Assembly: GCF_005771675.1 (NCBI RefSeq)
Contig: NZ_VAJM01000014.1
Coordinates: 157,464 to 221,463 of the forward strand
DNA from: Hymenobacter jeollabukensis
GTDB taxonomy: Bacteria; Bacteroidota; Bacteroidia; Cytophagales; Hymenobacteraceae
Reading direction: 5' to 3'
Length of the DNA stretch: 64,000 nucleotides
Below the pieces are notes generated by a model, which saw only the letters and a program-made list of their open reading frames with translations, was not told where the DNA came from and searched no databases. Below are positions 23,978 to 32,456 of the stretch, one piece after another (the first letter of the stretch is position 1; every line of letters starts with the position of its first letter). The position numbers were made by a program, and so were the translations under genes.

Positions 23978-26274
23978 TCACTACGGACGAAGCCCTGATA
24001 AATGCGCCGGTCACGCTGACGAACTGCGACCGGGAGCCGATTCACATCCCCGGCTCGGTGCAGCCCTACGGCTTTCTGCTCTGCCTCGACGAGCGCCGCC
24101 GCCGCGTGGTGCACGCCTCCGCCAACGCGGCCGAGCAGGTGGGCATCGAAGCCGAGGACCTGCTCGGCCTGGGGCTGGAGCGCCTGTTTGGCCCGGCCAC
24201 CCAGGCCGAGGTCGAGCGGCTGCTCGACGCGGCAACCGAAGAGCCCAAGCTGCTCACCATCCAGCTCGACGCGGTGGCTGGCCAGCCGGCTTACCGCCTC
24301 ATCGTACACCGCCACGACGCGCTGCTCTGGCTGGAATTTGAGCCCGTGGCCGAGGGTGAGCGGAACGTACTGGACCTGGCCACGCTCAACCAGACCCTGG
24401 GCCAGATGCTGAGCGCGGGCTCGGTGCCGGAATTCTGCCAGTTCGCCGTCGACCAGCTGCGCGACCTGACGGGCTTCGACCGGGTGCTGATGTACCGCTT
24501 CGCCGAGGACGCCAGCGGCGAAGTGGTGGCCGAAGCCAAGCGCGCCGACCTGGAGCCCTTCTTCGGCCTGCACTACCCCGCCACCGACATTCCGCAGCAG
24601 GCGCGGGCCATGTACCTGAAGAGCTGGCTGCGCTTCATCCCCGACGTGGACTACCGGCCCGCGCCGCTGGTGCCGGTGCTCCACCCCGGTCAGCAGCGCC
24701 CGCCCGACATGACGTACTCGGTGCTGCGCAGCGTGTCGCCCATCCATTTGCAGTACCTGCGCAACATGGGCGTGGCGGCCACCATGACCATTTCCGTCAT
24801 TCAGGAAGGCCGGCTGTGGGGGCTCATCACCTGCCACCACCTCACGCCGCTGCTGCTGCGCTACGAGCTGCGCGAGCTGTGCCTGTTCATCGGCAAGACG
24901 TTTTCGGCCCTGCTCAAGACCAAGCAGCAGCAGGACGAATTTGCCTATCAGCTGCACATCCGCGAAACGCAGGCCCAGCTGTTTGAGCAGGTCGGTCGCC
25001 ACGCCAACTTCCTCGACGGCCTCTACCAGCGCCGCCCCACGGTTACCGACGTGTTCGACTGCGGCGGGGCGGCCATCTGCTTCGAGGGCAGCATCATCAC
25101 CCTGGGCAGCACGCCCAGCAAGCCGCAGATTGCAGAGCTGACCGAGTGGCTGCAGCGGCACGCCCCGCAGAACCTGTTCTACACCAATTCCTACGTACAG
25201 CACAACCCGGCGGGCCTGGCCATCCGGGGCACGGCCAGCGGCATTATGGCCGTATCATTGTCGGAGGAGCCGCGCGACTACCTGATTTGGTTCCGGCCCG
25301 AGGTGATTCAGACGGTGACCTGGGCCGGCCGCGAGCAGAAGGTGGAGCGCCTGGAAAACGGCGTGTTGCACCTCTCGCCCCGCCAGTCGTTCGAGGCCTG
25401 GAAGCAGACCGTCGACAGCACCGCCGTAGCCTGGCGCCCGATGGAAATCAAGGCGGCCGAGGAAATCCGGCTGCACCTCTCCGACGTGCGCCTGAAAATC
25501 TTCAACGAGCTGCAGGTGCGCGCCGCCGCGCTCAGCAAGCTGAACTCGGAGCTGGAGCGCAGCAACGATGAGCTGGACTCCTTCGCCTACGTGGCCTCGC
25601 ACGATTTGAAGGAACCCCTGCGCGGCATCCACAACTACTCCATCTTCCTGCTCGAAGACTACGCCGACAAGCTCGACGCCGACGGCACCCAGAAACTGCA
25701 AACGCTGGTGCGCCTGAGCCAGCGCATGGAGTCCCTGATCGAGTCCTTGCTGCAGCTCTCGCGCGTGGGCCGGCAGGAGCTGACCGTCACCGAAACCGAC
25801 CTGGATGCGGTGGTGGCCGACGTGCTCGATGTGCTGCAACTCAGCTATCAACGCATCGACCAGCTGGTGACGGTGCACGGCCCGCTGCCTACCTTGCGCT
25901 GTGACGCAGTCCGGTTGCGGGAAATTTTTAATAATCTGCTTACCAACGCCCTCAAATACAACGACAAACCCACGCCCCACGTAGAAGTGGGCCTGGCCTC
26001 AGCCAAGGTCCGCGGCCCGCGCGGCACCGGCCGGCCCGACGACTACTACGTGTTCTACGTACGCGACAACGGCATCGGCATTGATGCCCGGCACCACGAA
26101 GCTGTATTCAAAATCTTCAAGCGCCTGCACGCGCAGGACAAGTACGGCGGCGGCACGGGCGCCGGCCTGCCCATTGCCCGCAAAATGGTGGAACGCCACG
26201 AGGGGGAATTGTGGTTAGAGTCGGTACCCGGTCAGGGCACAACGTTTTTCTTTTCTCTTTCAAAGCACTTGTAA
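23959..26274 (+). CDS. bphP: Bacteriophytochrome histidine kinase
   Basis: The 771-residue red/far-red photoreceptor has a PAS domain with the biliverdin-binding candidate Cys23 in LTNCDREPIHIPGSVQPYGF. A GAF domain follows with GLHYPATDIPQQAR (DIP at 210-212) and conserved PIH (261-263) and CHH (292-294). The PHY domain has the tongue motif PRQSF (474-478). The kinase part shows the H-box FAYVASHDLKEPLRG with His548, N-box NNLLTNALKYND, DNGIGI and GGGTGAGLPIARKM. The key residues are all present, so it should be photoactive and a kinase. GTG 23959, overlapping bphO by 19 nt, is the only reasonable start. The response regulator gene abuts its stop without a gap. Confidence 0.95.
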   Translation: MDRATVVTTDEALINAPVTLTNCDREPIHIPGSVQPYGFLLCLDERRRRVVHASANAAEQVGIEAEDLLGLGLERLFGPATQAEVERLLDAATEEPKLLTIQLDAVAGQPAYRLIVHRHDALLWLEFEPVAEGERNVLDLATLNQTLGQMLSAGSVPEFCQFAVDQLRDLTGFDRVLMYRFAEDASGEVVAEAKRADLEPFFGLHYPATDIPQQARAMYLKSWLRFIPDVDYRPAPLVPVLHPGQQRPPDMTYSVLRSVSPIHLQYLRNMGVAATMTISVIQEGRLWGLITCHHLTPLLLRYELRELCLFIGKTFSALLKTKQQQDEFAYQLHIRETQAQLFEQVGRHANFLDGLYQRRPTVTDVFDCGGAAICFEGSIITLGSTPSKPQIAELTEWLQRHAPQNLFYTNSYVQHNPAGLAIRGTASGIMAVSLSEEPRDYLIWFRPEVIQTVTWAGREQKVERLENGVLHLSPRQSFEAWKQTVDSTAVAWRPMEIKAAEEIRLHLSDVRLKIFNELQVRAAALSKLNSELERSNDELDSFAYVASHDLKEPLRGIHNYSIFLLEDYADKLDADGTQKLQTLVRLSQRMESLIESLLQLSRVGRQELTVTETDLDAVVADVLDVLQLSYQRIDQLVTVHGPLPTLRCDAVRLREIFNNLLTNALKYNDKPTPHVEVGLASAKVRGPRGTGRPDDYYVFYVRDNGIGIDARHHEAVFKIFKRLHAQDKYGGGTGAGLPIARKMVERHEGELWLESVPGQGTTFFFSLSKHL

Positions 26275-26721
26275 GTGATACCCTCGGCTCACAAACCCAT
26301 CCTGGTGGTGGAAGACAGCGCGGAAGACTTCACGGCCCTCGGCCGGGCCTTCCGCAAGCAAGCGCTGCCCAACCCCGTGCTGCGCTGCGAAGACGGTGAC
26401 CAGGCCCTGGAATACCTGCAGGGCTACGGCAAGCACGCCAACTGGCCCGCCCAGATGCCGGCCTTCGTCCTGCTCGACCTGAACCTGCCCGGCACCGATG
26501 GCCGCGCCGTGCTCAGCAAGCTCAAGCAAGACCCGCACCTGCAATCCATTCCGGTCATCATCTTCAGCACGTCCACCAACTCGCGCGACATCGAGGACTG
26601 CTACCGCCTCGGCGCCAACAGCTACCTCACCAAACCCATCGAATTCTCGGTGCTGGAGGAGAAGGCCGCCTCGCTGGTCCGTTACTGGCTCGCCACGTCC
26701 GAGCTGCCGTCTGTAAGCTAG
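26275..26721 (+). CDS. Single-domain response regulator (Rcp1-like)
   Basis: The 148-residue receiver domain has the acidic pair in LVVEDSAED, the phosphoacceptor Asp68 in VLLDLNLPGTDG, Ser/Thr in IIFSTSTN and the conserved Lys in YLTKPIEF. It has no output domain. Such Rcp-type receivers are the usual partners of phytochrome kinases. GTG 26275 directly follows the TAA of bphP. Phosphate is likely passed onward by protein contact, for example to the hybrid kinase 15 bp downstream; that step is inferred. Confidence 0.92.
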   Translation: MIPSAHKPILVVEDSAEDFTALGRAFRKQALPNPVLRCEDGDQALEYLQGYGKHANWPAQMPAFVLLDLNLPGTDGRAVLSKLKQDPHLQSIPVIIFSTSTNSRDIEDCYRLGANSYLTKPIEFSVLEEKAASLVRYWLATSELPSVS

Positions 26722-26736
26722 CCCCGCCTGTTCTGC

Positions 26737-27864
26737 GTGAAGAAAATCCTCCTTGTCGACGACAACGAGCACGACCGGATGCTGTACCGCCGGCTGCTGC
26801 GCAAGCAGGCCGAGCACCAAGAGTTTCAAATATTCGAGGCTGACTCGGGCGACGCGGCCCGGGCCCAGTTCACTGCGCACTGCCCCGACTGCGTACTGCT
26901 CGACTATAACCTGCCCGACACCGACGGGCTGGAGCTGCTGGCCGAGTTGAAGCTGCTGGCCCCCACCGATACGCTGTGCGTGGTGATGATAACCGGCGGC
27001 GGCAGCGAAGCCCTGGCCGTGAAGGCGCTCAACAACGGTGCCCTGGATTACCTGGTGAAGCAGCATTTCGACCACGAATTGCTGTTCAAGACGGTCATGC
27101 ACGCCATCGAGAAAAACGAGTGGCGCCAGCACGTGGCCCAGCACCACCGCCAGCTACAGGCCGTGAACCAGCAGCTGGCCCGCACCAACCGCGACCTGGA
27201 CAACTTCGTGTACGCGGCCTCGCACGACCTGCGCCAGCCCGTCAACAACCTGCGCGGCCTCTTCGACGAACTGCAGCGCAGCGCCACCTTCGACGACCCG
27301 GAGCAGGCCACTATCCTGCGCATGGTCGATGCCTCGCTGCACGCGCTGTCGACCACCATTTCCGACCTGGCATCGGTAGTGCAGGTGGCCCGGCCCAGCG
27401 GCGAGCAAACCACCGAGCCCGTGGCCCTGGCCGACCTCACGGCCGACGTGCTGCAGACTTTGCACCCGCAGCTACAAGCCGTGCAGGCGGATATTCAGAC
27501 GGATTTCGCCGACCTGCCCGAGCTGGAATACGTGCGCGGCAACCTGCGCACCATCCTGCTGAACCTGCTCACCAACGCCGTGAAGTACCGCCACCCGGAG
27601 CGCGCGCCCCAGGTGGCCCTGCGCACCCGCCTGGTAGCCAACCAGCCGGTGCTGGAGGTGCAGGACAACGGCCTGGGCATGGACCTGGAACGCCACGGTC
27701 CGGAGCTGTTTCAGCTGTTCCGCCGCTTTCACCCGCACGCGGGCGAGGGCACCGGCGTCGGCTTGTTCCTGGTCAACCGACTGGTGCAGGCCCACGGGGG
27801 CCGCATCGAAGTGGAAAGCGAGGAAGGCCAGGGCACCACGTTCCGGGTGCATCTGCGGGGGTAG
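26737..27864 (+). CDS. Receiver-histidine kinase hybrid protein
   Basis: The 375-residue protein starts with a receiver domain (1-125; DD at 8-9, phosphoacceptor Asp56 in LLDYNLPDTDG, Thr86, Lys108). A kinase core follows: H-box NFVYAASHDLRQPVNNL with His163, N-box NLLTNAVKYRHP, QDNGLGMD, EGTGVGLFLVNRLV. It lacks a sensory domain and membrane segments, so the N-terminal receiver itself must be the input. It starts at GTG 26737, 15 bp after the Rcp-like gene, and completes a four-gene operon. It may take phosphate from the phytochrome or from a common phosphotransfer protein. The stop is 3 bp from that of the convergent nuclease gene. Confidence 0.9.
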   Translation: MKKILLVDDNEHDRMLYRRLLRKQAEHQEFQIFEADSGDAARAQFTAHCPDCVLLDYNLPDTDGLELLAELKLLAPTDTLCVVMITGGGSEALAVKALNNGALDYLVKQHFDHELLFKTVMHAIEKNEWRQHVAQHHRQLQAVNQQLARTNRDLDNFVYAASHDLRQPVNNLRGLFDELQRSATFDDPEQATILRMVDASLHALSTTISDLASVVQVARPSGEQTTEPVALADLTADVLQTLHPQLQAVQADIQTDFADLPELEYVRGNLRTILLNLLTNAVKYRHPERAPQVALRTRLVANQPVLEVQDNGLGMDLERHGPELFQLFRRFHPHAGEGTGVGLFLVNRLVQAHGGRIEVESEEGQGTTFRVHLRG

Positions 27865-27867
27865 CGG

Positions 27868-29856
27868 CTACGCCAATGCCTCCACGCCGATGCGCTGGAA
27901 AAAGCGGTACACCCCGTCGTAATACGTGGGCGGCCGCGTGGCATCGGCGGCGCAGCCCTCCGGGATGAACAACACCATGCCCTGCCGCGCGCGCGTCAGC
28001 AGCACCCGGTAGGCATTGAGCAGGTAGCGGCGGCTGTCGGCAGCGTTGCACTGTTGCCACTTGGTGCCCTTGAACTTGCGAAACTGCCAGCCGTCGGCGT
28101 GCAGCGACAAATCGGCGTCCCAGGCCACCCCAACCCAATCGAGTTCCAGCCCTTGAATATCAAATTCGGTGGCGACGTCCTCCAAGTAAAAGGAAGAGCG
28201 CACGTCCGCTTTGTCATTTAAAAACCACTCGGAGGCGTCTATTTTATCTTTGATGTTCAGCCCCAGCGGCTTGAGACGGTGCGCCCCCGAGGATGCCACC
28301 AGTCCATACCGCTCGTTGCCGCGGGCCTGCGCTTGAAGCCACTGCTTGGCAGCTGCCAAGTTCCGGGTGACGCGCAAGGGATACACGGCGCGCAGCTCCG
28401 TTTCGTAGAGCTGCCGCGCGACTTCGGGCTGCACGTCCAGCACGGCCTGCACGAAGGCCGCGAGTTTCTCGGCTCGAAACGAGCGCACCGATACGGCCAG
28501 ATGCAGCGCCGGGAGCGGCTCGGCGCGGAGCGCGTCGAGTTGCGCCAGCGCGGCGGCGTTCGGCAGGTAGTTCCGGTCGTCGCGGATGCGCTGCGAGTAG
28601 TAGATGCGCCAGTCCTGAAAACGGGTCTGAAACGCGCGCAGCCATTCTTCCAGCCCAGCCTCGCCGGTGTTGATTTCTTGCCCGCCGCCCACTAGGCAGA
28701 CGATGGTGCACCAGTCGGGGTGGCGGTCCATGACTTCAACCAAAAACGCGGGCTCCGACTGGTTGAAGTCGGCCAGGCCTCGTTTCTGTTGCATGAATTT
28801 GCTGGCCTGCGCCGCCGACCACGCGCGCTGGGCTTCGTCGAACACCGTCACCTTCTCGATGGGCGGCCCGGCGGTGCGCAGGGCTTCATCGCGGAAGTGG
28901 TGGATGTTTTGAATAAACGAGCGGACCTGCGACAGGGCCTGCTTTTTGTCGAGTCGCCGCCCCTTTGTTTTGGCAGTGCGCATTTGGTCGCGCGCCAGGG
29001 CTTCGCGCAGCACCTCCACCAAAGGCCCGTTGCCGGACAAGAACACGGCGTGTTCTTGCTCGTCGGCTTGGGTACGTTCATTGGCAATGTTCAGCCCAGC
29101 CAGTGTTTTGCCCGCGCCGGGCACTCCCGTAACAAAACAGATGGCCTTGTGGCCTTCACGCTTGGCTCGGTCGATGATGGCGGCAATACAGGCGCCGGTG
29201 ACAGTCAGGTTTTCGGCGCCCGCGTCGGAGCGAGAAATATCCACTACTTGGTGGCCTTGGTACAGAGCCTGCGCCGCTTCGATGATGGTGGGCGTGGGAT
29301 GATACCCAGCGTGCAGCCAAGCCGCGGGCTCGATGGCGGCAGCTGTGGGTTGGACGGGCAAATTCAGCTGTAGCAACTCGGCCAATTGGTGCTCGTTGCC
29401 ACGCTGCGGGTGATATACCAAATCCAGAAAGGCGCGCGCCTCATTCACATGCCGACCCGCTTTGGTAGCCAGCAGTACCGGCACGATGCGCGCGTGGTGG
29501 CTGCCGGCGTGGAAGTTTTTCAGGTCCAGCGCATAGTCCAGCACCTGGTCGAGGGCCGCTGGGTCGTAGAAGGTGCTGCCAACCTTGAACTCCAGCACAA
29601 ACACCACGTCGTCAAGCAGCAACACGGCATCGGCGCGCTTGCCCATGCGCGGAATCACCAGTTCCAGCAGCAAATACCCTCGCTCAAACGCTCGCAATTC
29701 CCGCTTGAGCAGATGAATTTGGTCGCGCCAAGCATTTTTCTGCAGGTCTTCCAGCGCGTGCGTGTGCGCCAAGGTGAGTTGGCCGATAATATGGGCCTCG
29801 TCGTGGGCTAAGAATACGTCGACGGGAGCGTGATAATACGCGCGTTGCACCGGCAA
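27868..29856 (-). CDS. RecB-like nuclease fused to DUF2075 SF1-type ATPase
   Basis: The roughly 660-residue protein starts with a PD-(D/E)xK-like domain: GKRADAVLLLDDVVFVLEFK gives Asp76 and Glu89-x-Lys91, and DQVLDY (103-107) is the QxxxY motif of the RecB group. An SF1 helicase-like DUF2075 part follows with Walker A GVPGAGKT (243-250), Walker B VFDEAQ (338-342), motif V-like DIQGLELD and motif VI-like NAYRVLLTRAR. Such fusions suggest DNA or RNA attack, possibly phage defence. Codon use is less GC-rich than around, hinting at transfer. The start is uncertain: TTG 29856 or GTG 29850; plausible protein sequence extends about 10 codons further up without a normal start codon. Confidence 0.82.
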   Translation of the reverse strand: MPVQRAYYHAPVDVFLAHDEAHIIGQLTLAHTHALEDLQKNAWRDQIHLLKRELRAFERGYLLLELVIPRMGKRADAVLLLDDVVFVLEFKVGSTFYDPAALDQVLDYALDLKNFHAGSHHARIVPVLLATKAGRHVNEARAFLDLVYHPQRGNEHQLAELLQLNLPVQPTAAAIEPAAWLHAGYHPTPTIIEAAQALYQGHQVVDISRSDAGAENLTVTGACIAAIIDRAKREGHKAICFVTGVPGAGKTLAGLNIANERTQADEQEHAVFLSGNGPLVEVLREALARDQMRTAKTKGRRLDKKQALSQVRSFIQNIHHFRDEALRTAGPPIEKVTVFDEAQRAWSAAQASKFMQQKRGLADFNQSEPAFLVEVMDRHPDWCTIVCLVGGGQEINTGEAGLEEWLRAFQTRFQDWRIYYSQRIRDDRNYLPNAAALAQLDALRAEPLPALHLAVSVRSFRAEKLAAFVQAVLDVQPEVARQLYETELRAVYPLRVTRNLAAAKQWLQAQARGNERYGLVASSGAHRLKPLGLNIKDKIDASEWFLNDKADVRSSFYLEDVATEFDIQGLELDWVGVAWDADLSLHADGWQFRKFKGTKWQQCNAADSRRYLLNAYRVLLTRARQGMVLFIPEGCAADATRPPTYYDGVYRFFQRIGVEALA

Positions 29857-29906
29857 TTCGTTGATCAGGTAGATAACACTTGCTATTCGGGCTAATCCGA
29901 CTGCTT

Positions 29907-30863
29907 TTACAGCAGTTGCCCCACCCCGAACAGCAGCACGAACAGCAGGGTGCTCATGGCCATCTGCTTCAGCAGCGGGTCGAGCTGCATGGACTCTTGC
30001 CGCTTCCACACCTGCACGCCGTTGAAGAGCAGCAGCGGGGCGGCCCCGAGGAACAGCCACTGCCAGGGCGAGCGGTAATTCTGCAGCACGTACACCACGG
30101 CCGCGCCTAGGCCCAACAGCAGCAGCAGCCAGTGGTAGAGGCGGGCGCGCTGCGGGCCCAGGCGCACCGGCACCGTGATTTTGCCGGCCAGCGCGTCGGA
30201 GCGGATGTCGCGGATGTTGTTCACGTTCAGCACGGCGGCCGAGAAGCAACCCAGGCTCACGGCGGGCAGCAGCACGGCCAAGGGCAGGGCCTCGGCCCAT
30301 TCGGCGGCGGCGCGGTAAGCCTGCAGGAAGTACGTGCCGCACACGCCCACCAAGCCGAAAAACAGGAACACCGACACGTCGCCGAGGCCGGAGTAGCCGT
30401 AGGGCCGGGAGCCGGCGGTGTAGTTGATGGCCGCCCAGATGGCGCAGAGGCCGATAACGAGAAACGCCCCAAACACCCACAGCCCGGCAAAGCCCAGCGC
30501 CACCCACAGCAGCGCCACGCCGCTCACCAGCGAAGCCCCGCCGAACCACAGCATGGCCCGCTTCATCTGCTCCGGGCTGATGGCTCCGCTCTGCACAGCC
30601 CGCTGCGGCCCCTCGCGGTGCACGCTGTCAGCCCCGTTCTGCGAGTCGCCGTAGTCGTTGGCGAGGTTGGAGAGAATCTGCAGCAGCACGGTAGTGAGGG
30701 CGGCCAAAGCTACTACGGCGCCGTTGAAGCGGCCCCGGCTGGCGGCCAGGAAGGCGCCCATCAGGATGCTGGCCAGGGCCAGCGGCAGGGTGCGCGGCCG
30801 GAAGGCCGAAATCCAGGCGGCGGCGCGGCTGGACGTAGCGGGCGGGAGGGCGGAAGTTGTCAA
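29907..30863 (-). CDS. menA: 1,4-dihydroxy-2-naphthoate polyprenyltransferase
   Basis: This 318-residue UbiA-family membrane enzyme attaches the isoprenoid tail in menaquinone synthesis. The first Asp-rich motif NDYGDSQNGAD and the second NNIRDIRSD match MenA, and about eight to nine hydrophobic helices follow one another. The start is TTG 30863; no better start is in frame. Menaquinone is the expected respiratory quinone of Bacteroidota. An inverted repeat lies about 105-140 bp upstream. The nuclease-helicase gene follows about 50 bp downstream in the same direction. Confidence 0.93.
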   Translation of the reverse strand: MTTSALPPATSSRAAAWISAFRPRTLPLALASILMGAFLAASRGRFNGAVVALAALTTVLLQILSNLANDYGDSQNGADSVHREGPQRAVQSGAISPEQMKRAMLWFGGASLVSGVALLWVALGFAGLWVFGAFLVIGLCAIWAAINYTAGSRPYGYSGLGDVSVFLFFGLVGVCGTYFLQAYRAAAEWAEALPLAVLLPAVSLGCFSAAVLNVNNIRDIRSDALAGKITVPVRLGPQRARLYHWLLLLLGLGAAVVYVLQNYRSPWQWLFLGAAPLLLFNGVQVWKRQESMQLDPLLKQMAMSTLLFVLLFGVGQLL

Positions 30864-30966
30864 AACGAAAGGAAGCGGGAAAAGCAGCGCGGCCGGGCCG
30901 GGCGGCCGCCGTCAGACAGGGGCAAGACGTAGGTATGGCCGGGGAAAACCTACCTACGGTTTTCAA

Positions 30967-31004
30967 AGACATAGTTATGTTTTACCCCAGACATAACTAT
31001 GTCT
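30967..31004. promoter_or_regulatory. Inverted repeat AGACATAGTTATGT / ACATAACTATGTCT
   Basis: Perfect 14-bp arms (30967-30980, 30991-31004) with a 10-nt spacer lie between the glutathione peroxidase stop and menA. The right copy, with two preceding bases, is itself a dyad (AGACATA-AC-TATGTCT). Candidate operator or AT-rich terminator stem; it shares GACATAA with the boxes at 18514. Confidence 0.45.
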
Positions 31005-31065
31005 TGCCAGAGGCATCGGCCGCCGTCAGCCGCGCCGACAACCTGCCGAAGCACCAGGCACCGTA

Positions 31066-31659
31066 TTACTTCATGATGGCAGCCACCAGCTCCTCGCTCA
31101 TGGGCTTCACCTTCGAGGGGTAATAGCCGACCACCTGGCCCTGCTCGTTCACGAGGTACTTGCAGAAGTTCCAGGTCGGCTTCTCGTCAGTAGCGCCGTT
31201 TTGGGCCTTGCTGCCGAGAAATTGGTAGAGCGGGGCCGTGTCGGCGCCCTGCACCGATACCTTCTCGAACAGCGGGAAGCTTACGCCGTAGTTTTTCTCG
31301 CAGAAAGCGGCAATCTGCTGGTTGGTGCCCGGCTCCTGCCCGCCGAAGTTGTTGGCCGGAAAGCCCAGCACCATCACCCGGTCGCCGTGCTTGCGGTAGA
31401 GCTCCTCCAGCTCCTTGTACTGCGGGGTGTAGCCGCACTCCGAGGCCGTGTTGACGATGAGCAGCTTCTTGCCGGCAAACTGGCTCAGCTTGACGGGCTT
31501 GCCGGTGATGTCGTTGACGGTGAAGTCGTAAACGGAGCCGCGGGTGGCGGGGGCGGTAGCAGCGGTTTCGGGCATGGCGGGGTTGTTGGGGCCGGAGGCC
31601 GAGCGCGCGCCGCAGGCGGCCAGCGCCGCAGCCGCGGCGTAGAGTACGAGTGTTTTCAT
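31066..31659 (-). CDS. Glutathione peroxidase-like lipoprotein
   Basis: The 197-residue protein has a lipoprotein signal peptide (LVLYAAAAALAAC, lipobox LAAC), then a short Ala/Pro linker and a thioredoxin-fold peroxidase domain. Conserved parts are LLIVNTASECGYTPQY with the peroxidatic Cys (Cys, not selenocysteine), LGFPANNFGGQEPGTN with the Gln and Asn partners, and PTWNFCKYLVN with the Trp-Asn pair. Cys-type members usually draw electrons from thioredoxin. As a lipoprotein it should act in the periplasm or on the outer membrane. ATG 31659 matches the lipoprotein start; the open frame upstream is not needed. Confidence 0.9.
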   Translation of the reverse strand: MKTLVLYAAAAALAACGARSASGPNNPAMPETAATAPATRGSVYDFTVNDITGKPVKLSQFAGKKLLIVNTASECGYTPQYKELEELYRKHGDRVMVLGFPANNFGGQEPGTNQQIAAFCEKNYGVSFPLFEKVSVQGADTAPLYQFLGSKAQNGATDEKPTWNFCKYLVNEQGQVVGYYPSKVKPMSEELVAAIMK

Positions 31660-31741
31660 GACGGACGGTGGTAAGGTTGAGGGGCCGGCCGCCAACCGAC
31701 AGCTAACCCGGAGCAGGTACGATTTGTTGGCCGCGGCGGAC

Positions 31742-32323
31742 TTAGGTGCGGCGCGGGGTAAGCCACTTTTCGACGTTGGCGGGCTGCCAGGCCTGCATCA
31801 GCGCCAGCAGCTCGGTTACATTGTCGGCCACCAGCAGCTGGCCGCGATTTTCGGCCCGTAGCAGGCCCTGCGCAGTCATGTGGTCGAGCAGGGTGATGAG
31901 CGCGTCGTAGAAACCGGCCACGTTGAGCAAGCCCACCGGCTTGCGGTGCAGGCCCAGCTGGCCCCAGGTGAGCACCTCGAAGAGCTCTTCCAAGGTACCG
32001 AATCCGCCGGGCATGGCAATGAAGCCCTCGGCCAGTTCGGCCATGCGCAGCTTGCGCTGGTGCATGTTCTCCACGACTTCCAGCGTGGTCAGGCCCAGGT
32101 GGGCCACTTCCTTGTCCTTCAGAAAGCCGGGAATCACGCCGATGGCCTGGCCGCCGCCGAGCATGGTGGCATCGGCCACGGCGCCCATCAGGCCCACGTT
32201 GCCGCCGCCGTACACCAGCGTGATGTGGCGCTGGGCAAACAGCTGCCCTACTTCGGTGGCGTGCTGACGGAACCGCTCGTCGGTGCCGGCGCTGGAGCCG
32301 CAGTATACTGCAATGGAGTTCAT
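31742..32323 (-). CDS. LOG family protein (TIGR00730)
   Basis: The 193-residue Rossmann-like protein carries the LOG signature PGGFGTLEELFE and the upstream IAVYCGSSAGTD and VYGGGNVGLMGAVADA nucleotide-binding parts. Characterised members cleave nucleoside 5'-monophosphates (cytokinin ribotides in plants, AMP or pyrimidine nucleotides in bacteria). Length is normal. It lies downstream of argS on the same strand with a strong hairpin between them. Confidence 0.92.
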   Translation of the reverse strand: MNSIAVYCGSSAGTDERFRQHATEVGQLFAQRHITLVYGGGNVGLMGAVADATMLGGGQAIGVIPGFLKDKEVAHLGLTTLEVVENMHQRKLRMAELAEGFIAMPGGFGTLEELFEVLTWGQLGLHRKPVGLLNVAGFYDALITLLDHMTAQGLLRAENRGQLLVADNVTELLALMQAWQPANVEKWLTPRRT

Positions 32324-32419
32324 ATCTGGAACGCAATGGTGCGACGGATCAGCGTCGTGGCACCGCTATGGTTTACTCAGCGCGGGCTGAGTCTGAGGAC
32401 TAGCACGGGCTTAAAAGTA

Positions 32420-32450
32420 GTGGTGCCACGGCTTTGAGCCGTGGCACCAC
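32420..32450. repeat. Perfect 14-bp hairpin GTGGTGCCACGGCT
   Basis: Perfect 14-bp arms with a TTG loop lie 7 bp beyond the argS stop. A partial copy of the arm and the flanking ATGGTTTAC word occur again at about 32360-32380. No T run follows on the minus strand, so it may be a repeat element rather than a plain terminator. Confidence 0.7.
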
Positions 32451-32456
32451 CGTGGT

